Shown: piece after piece, positions 47,523 to 59,260 of the stretch
Layout: each line of letters starts with the position of its first letter
Numbering within the stretch: position 1 is the first letter of the stretch
Origin: Fallopia convolvulus
Taxonomy: Eukaryota > Streptophyta > Magnoliopsida > Caryophyllales > Polygonaceae
DNA: 64,000 bases
Direction of reading: 5' to 3'
Assembly (NCBI GenBank): GCA_964016875.1
Contig: OZ024724.1
Span: 32,821,786 to 32,885,785 of the forward strand
Translations under genes and position numbers: made by a program
The notes under the pieces: generated by a model
Told to the model about the DNA's origin: nothing
Database searches by the model: none
The model's input: only the letters and a program-made list of their open reading frames with translations

Positions 47523-50100
47523 TGTAATAACTGCAGTTTTTAAGGATATTTTTGAATTTTTCTCGGATATCCTTTAAACCTCTTTGTTCGTTTTAATGCT
47601 TAATCCAATATTTTTGTTGGAGATTAAATCCTAGAAAATTTAAAGTGATATCCTAAAATCAGAAAGAAATGATTTTATGGATCGGTGTGAAGTCTAGGAT
47701 TTTTCGGTGGAAAAAGAATATTTATTGGATCAGACGTCTTTTTAATTATGTATTGTAAAGGATTGTAAATACGAAACGGAAGCCTTAAAAATTGAAGGTA
47801 GCGTGATAAAATCATGGAAAATTGGTTTTATTGGTCTACATAATTTACGGGACGTTTTCCGTTTAGTATGTTTTTCCACCCGAGGTACAAAATTTTACCG
47901 CTTTAACGCGAGTCCCGTTCTGAGACGGGTTTTGAGTTTTAAAACTTATCTCTTCTATGCTTAATTAGGAAGGAACGACGGCTTGGGATTGAAAGATAAG
48001 CTCTAATTGCTTGTCTCAAAAGAAACGAAAACAGAGGATGAGGATGGAGCGAGTTCGAGAACGACGGCCTCGGGAGAAAAAAATTCAGTTGCACCGCCGG
48101 CTGCTCCCTTGTCTTCCACCTCCATCTTCACCTTCACTTCACCATCTTTTTCCCCTTTCCCTTCTTCCATTTTTGTGGGTCTTGCTGCAGCTAGAACCAT
48201 GAGAGAAACCAGGACGAAACGCTAGGCTCGGGAAGAAAGATCGGCTTCAACACCGCCGGTCTCTTCTTTGCCACGCTGCGACGTCGCCGGCGTTCGCTAG
48301 CTACTCCGACCACCACCCACCGCAAGGGTCACCACCGGGCAACGCCCAGCCACCCTCGAGCTTGGGGATCGAGCCACTATCGAGCCAAACGAGCCATGGG
48401 CTCGAGTGAAGGTATATACGATCGAAATTAATTAGCGGGTTAGTTGCGGAGCCACGGTAAGGGCCTTTCGGTTCCACGTTGCTAATTAAATTTATGGTTT
48501 TTATAATCTTGACGTTGATACGGTACCACAGGTTCAAACCGCTCGGGAAACGGACGTCCGGATCTTCAGTTATAGCGAATACAAGTTTCGGATACCGATT
48601 GGCAGGTAAAGGACTTCGGTTAATTACTTGGGATTCGTTGATAATCCGTTTGATCCGAAATTTGGTAACCTTTAAGAACTGTTATTCATGAACAATTTTT
48701 ATTTAGAAAACTATTTCAAAAGTGAAGCGGATAATTAGTTATAATTCCGCCAAGATGGCTCCTTAAAGCATGATAACTAAGGATTTGTTATATATCGATA
48801 TTCGGAAATTAAATCGTTTATCGATTAGGAAGTTGTAGGATTTGAGTATACAAATAAGAAGTGTTCCGTGAGCTCGTTGTTGAGAAATCCTTTTGCTATA
48901 TTTGGCAAAAGGATGATAAAGATTACTGTTGGAATTGCCAAAGATGTTGAGCACGCCTTCTAAGGCAAGTGGACGGCTCTCTCTTGCATTGTGGTTATTA
49001 AATGAGGAATTGAATCCCATTTAATATTTGTGTTGGGAACAACTTGTGTGCTGAATAAAATATGATAGGTTGTTATATTTGTTTGAAATAATGACCATGT
49101 TGTTTTATTCAGTTTCGTGCTAGAACTGGATTTAGGTCCGTTATGCGTGACCTTGTATGTTGTCTCATGCTGAGACATTATTGTGAAGTAAGTTAATTTT
49201 TCAGGGGTAGGAGTCGAGTCTCCGTTGACCTCTTTATAACACATTCTATGTTGGGAGGTTTAGCTTGCTATCATATCCCAACATTCGGGTCATGACTCAT
49301 ACCTCACTCAATGCTGGAGGATGTGTTTGTGCACTCTAGCTAAGTGCAAATTGGTACTCGGTGTTCGTCAATGATCATGGATTTCATCCCTCTCATCTTG
49401 ATGTCTCCATGTACATGTGGATTCTCGGCGGTTTCAGTCGATTAAAAGTTACCAACATGTTTGTAAGAAGTTAAGTAATATAAGATAAGTGCATTAGGCA
49501 CATTAATGTACTCGAATGGTTATTCTATTCGATAACCATTCTTGCTTCCGGTTATGATGCTTTCGGTTATGAATGATTCTTAATCAAACTTTGATTAAGT
49601 CAATCTGATTAGTCAATGGAGGCTTTTCAAAATGTTATGTGATTATTATGAGTTCCCAACAATTATTCATGTTTCGTAAAGGAACCACAAGTTGTGGTGT
49701 CCTTCTTGGAAGTTGATTCAAGATGCGGATTCAGAAGTTTGAAGCTCCAAAAGTTGAAGAAATGTTTCCAATGGCTATACTTGAGTGAAGATCATGGTTG
49801 AACTACTTCAAAACGAAGCTGAGTTTCAGAAATAAGAACTTAAGGAAGAGTTGATGAAGATTTTGTTTAAATAGAAGGTTGTTCTATTTATTTACTAATT
49901 TTTTTTTAAGTTAAGGCTTGTATAAGACCTTTTATTCACTTTTCCGTTGTAAAGTTTTACTTAATTTTATTAAGTTTTAAATGGTTTCATTTACCTTGTT
50001 TTTAGTTTGTTCAGTCAGTTTAATGTCTTGGGTAGCTTCGGTTTAGTCTTAATCGGGGTTACTGGCGGTAATACCTCCAGGGTAGGAAGGGGGTGTTACA
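47523..50100 (+). repeat. FAM1 copy B 3' LTR, intron-containing form
   Basis: 2578 bp, TGTAATAACTGCAG...GGGTGTTACA. It carries intron-like segments 1 (48412-48531, intact borders), 2 (48606-48908, acceptor AG changed to AA) and 3 (48965 to about 49698, GC donor intact, acceptor deleted). Frames within it, such as 48479-48691, lie across these segments and are not genes. Confidence 0.9.
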
Positions 50101-50105
50101 CCAAG

Positions 50106-51090
50106 TCCATCGGGTACTTCTCAAGTTCCCTCGGATAATATTTTGGGAGGTCCCTACACTCCTCAAATGAGGACCAACGACACCAAGAATTCCGATGAAA
50201 GGTGTCCTAACTCATCCAAGCCCCGAGAGCCAGCCCCTCATTAAATGCTTCTGGCACGGTGCAAAGGTCCAAGGCCAAAGCTTTGTCAATTTTGGGTCGA
50301 ATCACCCGTTGCAAAGCTCGTGCACTTCATCATGACGTCAAATCAAGCCTAATGATCCTTGGAGAGCCGACCAAATATGCCTGTGAGGCTTGGAGTCTCT
50401 TGATGGCCTCTCCACCGGCACCATGAGCCTTCTTTGGTGCTTAAGTTAACTTTGGGCACTTTATGTAATTTTCCTTGTTTTTTTTTTAAATTTCAAAGCT
50501 TTATGCTCTATGTGTGAGGCGTCTATGTGGCTTAGGCTATATGGAGTTAGATGCCACTTTTTGTTCCCTTAGACATGATTTGAAGAAAAACATGCCAAAG
50601 CCTTGTCTCCTTAGTTTTCTACGTTCAATCTAGGTTTTCTTCTTGATTGTGAGTCACATCAATAAAGGCTTGAGTTTTAATCCATTGGTGAGTCATATCC
50701 AAGGGATTTTCACTCTTAGTTCATTATATTTGGGGTGAGTAATATCCTTGAATCTCTTGATCAAGTTCAATCCATCAAAACAAACCGAAATTCCATCCCA
50801 GTGGTTCATACAACCTTTCCATAAAAGAGCCATAACTTTCGAACCAGAAACGATTTTGACCAAAATTTTCATGGATTAAAGATGACTCGTAGATCTAACT
50901 TTGGGATTTGAAATCATCCAATTCTGTGTCCGGAAGAGGAAGATTTTCCTTTGTGATCCCATGAGAAGTTCAACCACCGAGTTCCACCTTTCCTTGAAGT
51001 TTGCCTTTCGATCAAGCGTCCGGATTGCCTTGCACTGAAATCAACAACAAGAACATTCATCACAACATCAAAAATAATATGAATTTGATC
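50106..51090 (+). repeat. Host gypsy LTR, right part
   Basis: It continues the LTR interrupted at 29401. Phrases such as GATTGTGAGTCACATC and GGTGAGTCATATCCAAGG parallel the CRM-like LTR (TTGTGAGTTATATCG, GGTGAGTCATATCC), so the host element belongs to a related family. Its exact right end is not certain; no internal region follows. Confidence 0.55.
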
Positions 51091-51115
51091 TACTTTTACT
51101 ATATGATTTGTTTAT

Positions 51116-51885
51116 GGTCCGTTCGGTAATACTTATCTGGGTGCTTATAAGTACCCAATTGCTTACCTGAAAAAATAAGCATCGTTGTACTTATTTCCAA
51201 CACTTATTTGTTGAAAAAATAATTAGCACAACCCCGCCTTATTTCAAATAAGAAAACTTATCTACCAAAATATAAGTGAGGTGGGCCCCATTCCATTTGA
51301 TTTTTCCTAACCCATACCCTCAAAATATAACCCAATTTGATATTTTTACCCAATTTGATAATTTTCAACCAATTTAATATTTGATATTTTCACCCAGTTT
51401 GATATTTTTCACCCAATTTGATATTTGATATTTTCACCCAATTTGATATTTTCACCAAATTTGATATTTGATATTTTCACCCAATTTGATAATTTTCACC
51501 TAATTTGATATTTTACCGAATTTCATATTTTCTCCCAATTTGATATTCACCCAAAATGGGTGAAAATGATATTTTAGCCAATGATATAAAATCGGTATAG
51601 CTAATGATATAAAATTTCATAAATTCATACATATGAAATAATTAATATAAAATAAATTAATTTATAAAATATATAAATCCATACATATTTTAGCCAAGCC
51701 GTTTTTAGTAATTTTACACTCATTCCTTATAATATCAGCAATTCAGTGTGCCGAATACATCCCAGATTATTTGAAAAATAAGCAACTCATATCAGCATCC
51801 AAGATCATCACCAACCACCATAAGTATCAGTATCAGTATCAGCATCAACATCAACACTGATGAGTACTGAATTGTCGAACGGAGC
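51116..51885. mobile_element. MITE-like element with tandem TTTGATATTTTCACCCAA repeats
   Basis: The ends GGTCCGTTCGGTAAT (51116 onward) and, on the minus strand, GCTCCGTTCGACAAT (51885 downward) form an imperfect inverted repeat. The interior is AT rich. Between about 51330 and 51550 it holds many copies of the word CACCCAATTTGATATTT with variants. No clear target duplication was found. Confidence 0.45.
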
Positions 51886-51889
51886 GTTA

Positions 51890-51961
51890 GCCTGTTAGCT
51901 TAAATGGTAGAGTATTTTGATTAAAAACAATGATGTGGTCGGGTACAAATCCCACATAGGC
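51890..51961 (+). other. tRNA-like sequence (pseudogene or SINE head)
   Basis: It has a box A-like TAGCTTAAATGGTAG, a box B-like GGGTACAAATCC and acceptor-like ends GCCTG...TAGGC at tRNA-like spacing (72 bp). The anticodon arm is poor (TTTTGATTAAAAACAA), so it is not a working tRNA. It could be an organelle-derived tRNA fragment or the pol III head of a SINE cut by the retroelement at 52005. Confidence 0.35.
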
Positions 51962-52004
51962 TATGTAATGATCTTTTGATAACATGTGTTTACGTGGTGA
52001 TGAC

Positions 52005-52707
52005 TGATGATGTCCAAAACAGTAAAAGCAAAAAGTGGGCCCAGAGGGACCCCCATAGGCAATTTAGGGACCCACGTCCATGCCCGATTATTTAAAAACA
52101 GAACTCCCGACGGATGCGAGGTCTCTCAACATTCCGGGATGAGGTCTCTCAACATTCCGGGACGAGGTCTCGACCCCGTCACCGACTCTACTAATACACC
52201 CGCCCACTCGAACCAATCACAAGCGACCTCACTCCCGAACCAATCACCAACGACCCCACTCCCAAACCAATCACAAGTGACCTCACTCGTGGACCAATCA
52301 AAAACCCTTATTTCGGGCATCCCACATCGAACATTGGCCTAAACTCGGCCCCCCAATTCTCTATAAATAGAGAAGAACCTCGTAGGAAGAAGGGGTCGAA
52401 AAACCACTTGAACTCAAGAACTCTCTTGCTTGTTAAAGACCGACGTGATAGGAACATCGTCAAAAGACCTCGCTACAGACAGGAGGAACCCACAAAAAGA
52501 CCCCAAAGTCGCGTAGGGACCTCGTTCACGCCTAAAACCTCACTACAGAAACTCACAAGACTCTACATCATACCCTCAAAACTACCTCGCCCTAGAATCG
52601 ACCTCGCAACATTTAGGTGCGATCTCGGAACCTTGTAGGAGGTCTAGGTGTGATTCTCAAAGTTGTACATCAACCTCGTAGCGTAGCGGTTATTTCGGGT
52701 TTCATCA
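52005..52707 (+). repeat. 5' LTR of the Tat-type element
   Basis: 703 bp, TGATGATGTCC...GGGTTTCATCA. It includes a duplicated word GAGGTCTCTCAACATTCCGGG (about 52119-52161) and a cluster of CCAATCA boxes (about 52213-52300), followed by a TATA box. Confidence 0.85.
52200..52370 (+). promoter_or_regulatory. LTR promoter: CCAAT-box cluster and TATA box
   Basis: Four to five copies of (G/A)ACCAATCA, spaced about 22-25 bp within repeats of GACCTCACTC, precede CTATAAATAG at 52361-52370. The arrangement is that of a pol II promoter in U3. The same cluster is repeated in the 3' LTR (63916-64000). Confidence 0.7.
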
Positions 52708-52708
52708 C

Positions 52709-52726
52709 TGGAGCCGTCTGTGGGAA
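52709..52726 (+). other. Primer binding site of the Tat-type element
   Basis: TGGAGCCGTCTGTGGGAA follows the LTR by one base. It closely resembles the TGGCGCCGTCTGTGGGAA site of many plant Tat/Retand elements, with one base changed. Confidence 0.7.
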
Positions 52727-52788
52727 CCTCTTCATCCTAAGCAGCTTCCCATTTTAGTGCAAACCTTGATTCCTAAAACCCCCTCAAA

Positions 52789-54180
52789 ATGGCTTGTCCA
52801 AACAATTTCTTCCCCCAACATCCCGACAATATGGCTGAGACCCCTCCATGGACGACGGCAGGTCCGTCAGGATACCCTTTTGTGGTCCCGCCAGGCTGGA
52901 CGTACAACGTCCCACAAAACCCATACCCGTTCCAGGGGTATGAATAGGGTGGCGCTCCTTTCAACCAGTATCCCTACCCGGGGTACAGGCAGTACCAACA
53001 GGGCCAAGCTCCCCCATATGTCCCGATCCCCTCCCAGGGGCAACCTCACTCCGAGTACATGCCCGCATATGTTCCGGGCTATATGCCGGGTCAGGAGGCG
53101 CCCACGAACGGATCTACCACGGAGAGACCCTCCCGAGATCCGATGCAGATCTCACGATCCCGTTCGCGACGTGCAGAGAGGCGTGACATGGAGTTGTCCG
53201 AAACAGCGGCAAGCGCGCCACGCCCTCTGGCAAGGTCAAAATCGAAGTCTGCTCGCCCATCCGTCGAGAGTGGGTACAAGAATCCGTTCGTGCCCGATAT
53301 CCAAGAGGCACACATGCCCAAAGGTTTCCATTGGCCGCAAATGGGACTCTACGACAGCACGGCCGATCCCGAGGACCACATAAAACACTACGCCGTCCAG
53401 ATGAACGTCAACTCTTACAATGACGCCATTTTTTGTCGAATCTTCCCGACCACTCTGGATAGCCTCGTTTTCCCAGCTATGCGAGTCCTTTGTCGGGCAC
53501 TTCAACGGCTCAAGAAAGCGCAAGAAGAACATGCGCGATCTCCGTGGCATTGAGCAGGGAGAGAACGAGAAGCTGGGTACCTTTTTTACAAGGTTCACCA
53601 CCGCGGTCGCTGAGATCGCGCAAATCGACGAGGCCTCGGTACGCGACATCCTCATGGGCAACCTTCGCCAGGGGGATTTCAAATGTCGCATTTTTCTCAA
53701 AAATCCGACCACATATGAGAGCCTGTGTGCTCGGATCACGGCACAGGTCTACGCCGAGGACGCTGCCAGCCAGAGATCGCGACCGAGGACCGACAAGGAA
53801 ATCGTGACCGAGGCTAAGGGAAAAGCTAAAGTGGCCGCGCCGACCGCGAGGGACGCGTACATGACGCAAACTTACGACCGGCATGTCGATTACAAAAGCA
53901 ACAACAACAACAAAAGCAACAACAATAACAGAGGCAACAACGACAATAGAAACAACAACCGCTACGACAACCGTGGCGGTGGAGGTTGGAGCTGCTTCGG
54001 CGGGAAGCCACGAGGTTACAGAGGCAAAGGTGGCCCCGCCTACAACCCAAACGAGAAAAAGCGCGCCAACCCCGCGTCGGGGGCCAACCTCGTGCAGCAG
54101 GAAGCAACCCGGTCCCGACCAAGCAACACAGAGCAACAAGCTCCGGCGAGGCAGTCGCGCTCCGGACAAGCCGCGACGCC
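52789..54180 (+). pseudogene. gag of the Tat-type element, broken
   Basis: The start MACPNNFFPQHPDNMAETPP is followed after 52 codons by TAG (52945-52947). The frame then continues with Pro/Tyr/Gly-rich sequence, an Arg/Ser-rich stretch and the gag domain (VPDIQEAHMPKGFHWPQMGL, DPEDHIKHYAVQMNV). A frameshift near 53430-53540 moves the end of the domain into another frame (DLRGIEQGENEKLGTFFTRF). Asn-rich and Gly/Arg-rich tracts follow (about 53895-54020), the second being RNA-binding-like. I see no CCHC knuckle. Confidence 0.8.
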
Positions 54181-55440
54181 TGATGGGTACATCAACACCA
54201 TCTCGGGTGGACCCTCGCTGGCGGGTTCGAGCCAGGCGGAAAGAAAAAGATACGCGAGGGCAAGTCACCATGAGCCCTCGGTATACAGCGTGACACAAAC
54301 CTCACGGTCCCACGTGGGTATGGACTTCACGACAGAAGACGCCGAAGGACTCCATATGCCCCACTCCGACCCCCTGGTGATACACGCTCAATTGGGCTCG
54401 AAGATAGTGAAGCGAATACTGGTGGACACGGGTTCCTCCGTGGACATCATGTATTTTGGCGCTTTCGAGCAGCTAGGGATCTCCGCGACATCCTTGAGGC
54501 CCTACGCTGGGAAGCTCACCTCCTTCTCGGGAAACGAGGTCGATGTCGCTGGTCTCATAGACCTGTGGATGACCCTCGGTACTGGCTCGACAACGAGAAC
54601 CGAGGTAATAGAGTTTACGGTGGTGCACCTGCCCTCGGCCTACAATGCAAGCATCGGGAGAGTATCCTTGATGAAATTCCAGGCGGTGGTCTCCATCTAC
54701 CACCTGAAAATGAAGTTCCCCACCAGCGTAGGTGTCGGAGAAGTGAAGGGCAACCAAGAAGAGGGCCGCGTCTGCTACATGACCTCGGCTAAGCAAAAAT
54801 GCTCTGTGTTCATGGTAGAGACTTCGGGTGAAGCAGACCTCGAGGTCCGGGATTTCACAATACCCACTCCCGAGACAGAAAGAAGGGTGATTACCCCCTT
54901 CGAAAACAAATCAGAAAAGATCTACCTCGGGGGTTGCCTCACTGGGGATGCAGCAGCGTCACTGGAGGCCCTGCTTGCTGGGTCCCGCGACGTGTTCGCA
55001 TGGACTGCAAAAGATCTTCGAGGTGTGCCTCGGATCCTGGCCCAACACTCCTTGAACATCGACGTCGCCATTCGTCCTGTGGTGCAGCGTCGAAGAAAAA
55101 TGAACGAAGAAAGGGCAACCGCCGCAAATGAAGAGGTGGCCAAGCTGCTGGCGCAGATTTCATATGCGAAGTCCAGTATCCGAAATGGTTGTCCAATGTC
55201 GTGTTGGTCAAAAAGGCCAGCGACAAGTGGCGGATGTGTGTAGACTTCAAGGACCTCAACAAGGCATGCCCGAAAGACAACTACCCTCTGCCCTCGATCG
55301 ATGCACTTGTAGATTCGACTGCTGGGCACGAGGTCTTGAGTTTCCTCGATGCCTACTCGGGGTACAACCAGATCTCGATGAATCCTCGTGACGAGGAGGA
55401 GACATCCTTTATCACCTAGCGGGGGACATACTGTTATAAG
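54181..55440 (+). pseudogene. pol, protease and N-terminal reverse transcriptase, broken
   Basis: The protease has the active-site motif KRILVDTGSSVDIMYFG (54409 onward). The linker EKIYLGGCLTGDAAASLEAL and DVFAWTAKDLRGVP precede reverse transcriptase. A frameshift near 55160-55190 comes before VLVKKASDKWRMCVDFKDLN. TAG at 55417-55419 then interrupts the frame just before the GTYCYKVMQFGLKN block, at a position normally coding for an acidic or Asn residue. Confidence 0.8.
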
Positions 55441-55443
55441 GTC

Positions 55444-58061
55444 ATGCAGTTTGGCCTCAAGAACGCCGGGGCCACATTCCAAAGCCTCGTCGATCGGGTT
55501 TTCAAAGACCACCTGGACAGGAACGTATCCGCCTATGTTGACGACATCGTGGTACGGAGCAAGGGCCCCGAGGAGCACCTGGCTGACCTCGCCGAGGTTT
55601 TCACCACCCTCGGACACCACCAGCTCAGCCTGAACCCCGAGAAGTGCGTTTTTGGCGTATCCTCGGGGAAGTTTTTTGGATTCATGATCAGCGAACGCGG
55701 GATCGACGTCAACCCCGCCAAAATAGAATCTATCCTCGCAATGAGGTCTCCCCGATCTCGTACCGAGGTACAAAGACTCAACGGCGCTGTAAATTACTTG
55801 GGGCGGTTTTGCTCCCGCCTGGCAGACAAGTCCCTCCCATTCTTTGCCGCCCTTAAAAAGAATGACAAGTTCGTCTGGGACGAGATACTCGAGACAGCCT
55901 TCTCCGAGTTAAAGATCTTCCTCACCAAACTCCCCACCTTTTCACCTCCACTTGCGGGCGAAGACTTGCAACTATATGTGGCGGTGAGTCCCGAGACCAT
56001 CAGCGCAGTGCTCACAATAGAGGCCATGCACCCGATATACTTTGTGAGTCGCGTGCTCCAGCCTGCGGAGCAGAGATACTCCCCGGCAGAGAAGATGACG
56101 CTGGCTGTAGTGACCGCCGCAAGGCGCCTACGCCCATACTTCCACGCACATCCCATCCAGGTTCTCTCGGACCTCCCACTTCGTCAAATTCTGCATCAGC
56201 CCGCTCTCTCCGGACGTATGACCAAGTGGGCCGTCGAGCTCTCCGAGTTCGACATCAATTATCTTCCGAGAACCGTGATGAAGGGACAAGCCCTCGCCGA
56301 CTTTATGGTGGAGGTCACCTTCCCCGAGACAGACACAAGCTCGGACGAATGGAAAGTGTTCGTTGATGGCTTACGATGTGACGCCGGTGGCGGGGCCGGG
56401 GTGTTCCTCGTTGTCCCCTCAATCGAGACGGAGTATGCTCTCAACTTTGCCTTTGATGCCACCAACAACGATGCTGAGTATGAGGCCATGATCGCCGGGA
56501 TCGAGATGGCGCTACTTAACGGAGCCCACAAAATCAGGGTCTACACAGATTCCGAATTGGTGGCACGACAACTCAATGGCCAATACGACACCAGGACAGG
56601 TTTTCTGCCCACCTATCGAGCAAAAGTCAAGGCCTTGGTTTCATGCCTAGAGACCTTCGCGGTGGAGTCAATCCCGCGGACCTCAAACACAAAGGCGGAT
56701 GCCCTCTCCAGGTTAGGCTCCGCGCTTCCCTTGGATGTGGGGAACCGCGTAATGGTGGAGAGAAAGCTCTCACGAAGCGTCGATAGCGAGGTCATGTCCA
56801 TAAGGACCGAGGACTGGAGGTTCCCGGTAACGAGGTACATACAAAGCGGCATCCTCCCAGAGGACCCCGCGCTGGCCAGAAAACTAAAAATGCAGGCTGG
56901 CCGCTACTGCGTCGTCGGCGACCAACTTTATCGTCGGGGCTACGCTGAACCCAACCTGTTGTGCATACCGCCCGAGACCACGGACCACGTCCTCTGCGAG
57001 GCCCACGAGGGAGTTTGTGGAGGACACCCGGGGTGGAGATCTTTGGCACACAAAATCGTCCATTTGGGGTACTTCTGGCCCACTCTCCGACAAGACGTAA
57101 GAGCTTACGTCCAAAAATGCGTCGGATGCCAGAAACACGGGAACGTCCAGCACACCCCGACGGCTCCCCTCCGCAGCATTCACGCGCCGTGCCCATTCGC
57201 AATGTGGGGAATGGACATTCTAGGCCCTTTTCCTAAAGCTGCTAGCCAAGTGCAATACATTTTGGTCATCGTGGACTACTTCACGAAGTGGATCGAAGCA
57301 CAGGCAATGGCAAAAATCACCGGGGCAAAGGTCTGCGAATTCCTATGGAAGAACCTCGTCTGCCGTTTCGGTTTCCCCATGACAATCATGACCGACCATG
57401 GCCCCCAATTCGACTGCGAAGAAACTCGAACTTTCTGCTCTGAGCTGGGCATCGACCTCAAATTTTCCTCCGTGGCTCATCCCCAGTCCAATGGCCAGGT
57501 AGAAAACGTTAATGCCCGCATCTTGACAGACCTCAATAAGCGCCTGGGCATGGCACAGGGCCGCTGGGCCGAATTACTCCCACTCGTCCTCTGGACGTAT
57601 CGCACGACCTCGCGCCGCGCAACGGGCGAGACCCCCTTCGCTCTTACCTACGGGGCGGAAGCCCTCGTTCCCGTAGAAACCCTAATTCCATCAGCAAGGG
57701 TGTACAACTTCGACGAAAAAGAAAACGAGCCAAACCTCAAGGTCGAACTGCAATTCCAAGATGAAATCCGCGAGGTAGCGGACCTGCGCTCTAGAGAATA
57801 CAAGCGACGTGTCGCCGTGTATCACTACAAGAAGGTCAGACCTCGCATCTTGGCCACGAGAAACCTCGTGCTAAGACGCACCGAAGGGGGAAAATTGGAG
57901 AAGAAGTCGTGCGACTCAAGAAGGTCAGACCTCGCAACTGGGAAGGACCCTACATCCTCGGAGAAGAAGTCGCGCCCGGGGCTTTCAAGCTCAGGGACGA
58001 TGAGGGGCGCACACTGAGCAAAACGTGGAACGTCGCGCGACTCAAAAGATATTACGTGTAA
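55444..58061 (+). pseudogene. pol, reverse transcriptase, two RNase H domains, integrase
   Basis: The longest intact stretch is 857 codons. Reverse transcriptase ends with catalytic YVDD at residues 31-34. The first RNase H lies at about 130-260 (YFVSRVLQPAEQRYSPAEKM). The second, archaeal-like RNase H follows at about 302-425 (WKVFVDGLRCDAGGGAGVFL, NNDAEYEAMIAGIEMAL, VYTDSELVARQLNGQY). The integrase zinc finger is at about 515-570 (HEGVCGGHPG, CVGCQKHG). The core has the Asp of GMDILGPFP, the Asp of MTDHGPQF and the Glu of GQVENVN. A frameshift near 57900-57940 moves the true C-terminus (WNVARLKRYYV, stop 58059-58061) out of frame. Confidence 0.85.
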
Positions 58062-58149
58062 AAACTCGAAACCTCGTTGTTCCTCACAGGTAGCAAATAA
58101 AGGATTGCAGGCTTTTCTAAAAGAAAAAACGCTCCCTCCCTGAAAAGTT

Positions 58150-59260
58150 CCACCCCTCGCTTCCCGCTTGGGGTTGGAGAATCTCGTTTGAAAAAAAAAA
58201 GAGTCCCACCCCTCGCTTCCCGCTTGGGGTTGGAGAATATCATTGAAAAGGTCCACCCCTCGCTTCCCGCTTAGGGTTGGAGAATCTCGTTTGAAAAAAG
58301 TTCCACCCCTCGCTTCCCGCTTGGGGTTGGAGAATCTCGTTGAAAATGTCCACCCCTCGCTTCCCGCTTGGGGTTGGAGAATCTCGTTTGAAAAAAATTC
58401 CACCCCTCGCTTCCCGCTTGGGGTTGGAGAATCTCGTTGAAAAGGTCCACCCCTCGCTTCCCGCTTAGGGTTGGAGAATCTCGTTTGAAAAAAGTTACAC
58501 CCCTCGCTTCCCGCTTGGGGTTGGAGAATCTCGTTTGAAAAAAATTCCACCCCTCGCTTCCCGCTTGGGGTTGGAGAATCTCGTTGAAAATGTCCACCCC
58601 TCGCTTCCCGCTTGGGGTTGGAGAATCTCGTTTGAAAAAAATTCCACCCCTCGCTTCCCGCTTGGGGTTGGAGAATCTCGTTGAAAAGGTCCACCCCTCG
58701 CTTCCCGTTTGGGGTTGGGGAATCTCGTTTGAAAAAAATTCCACCCTTCGTTTCCCGCTTGGGGTTGGAGAATCTCGTTGAAAAGGTCCACCCCTCGCTT
58801 CCCGCTTGGGGTTGGGGAATCTCGTTTGAAAGAAGTTCCACCCCTCTCTTCCCGCTTGGGGTTGAAGAATCTCGTTTGAAAGAAGTCCCACCCCTCGCTT
58901 CCCGCTTGGGGTTGGGGAATCTCGTTTGAAAGAAGTTCCACCCCTCGCTTCCCGCTTGGGGCTGAAGAATCTCGTTTGAAAAAAGTTCCACCCCTCGCTT
59001 CACGCTTGGGGTTGGAGAATCTCGTTGAAAAGGTCCACCCCTCGCTTCCCGCTTGGGGTTGGGGAATCTCGTTTGAAAGAAGTTCCACCCCTCGCTTCCC
59101 GCTTGGAGTTGGAGAATCTCGTTTGAAAAAATTTCCACCCCTCGCTTCCCGCTTGGGGTTGGAGAATCTCGTTTGAAAGAAGTCCCACCCCTCGCTTCCC
59201 GCTTGGGGTTGGAGAATCTCGTTTGAAAAAAGTTCCACCCCTCGCTTCCCGCTTGGGATA
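58150..59260. repeat. Minisatellite, 23 units of 47 or 50 bp
   Basis: Each unit starts CCACCCCTCGCTTCCCGCTT and runs GGGGTTGGAGAATCTCGTT to GAAAA. I count starts at 58150, 58205, 58253, 58303, 58350 and so on to 59235. The 47-bp form has TCGTTGAAAAGGT (or TGT); the 50-bp form has TCGTTTGAAAAAAGTT and variants. From 58253 to 58838 the two forms mostly alternate, a 97-bp higher-order pattern; the distal part is mostly 50-bp units. Minus-strand frames of up to 437 codons through the array are a by-product of the repeat and not genes. Confidence 0.95.

Larger units (their letters stand above)
29402..50100 (+). mobile_element. FAM1 copy B, full element with nested insertion
   Basis: Both ends are intact: TGTAATAACTACGG at 29402 and GGGTGTTACA at 50100. 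It is flanked by the 5-bp target duplication CCAAG. Order: 5' LTR start (29402-29705), nested CRM-like element (29706-36919), LTR remainder, four tandem LTR-leader units (37535-42068), decayed internal region (to 47522) and 3' LTR (47523-50100). No functional polyprotein is present, so it must have moved using proteins from another element. Confidence 0.85.

Noticed and set aside
52757..53383. 208-codon frame overlapping gag in another phase
   Set aside because: It is a shadow of the gag coding region; the domain-bearing frame is the one starting at 52789.
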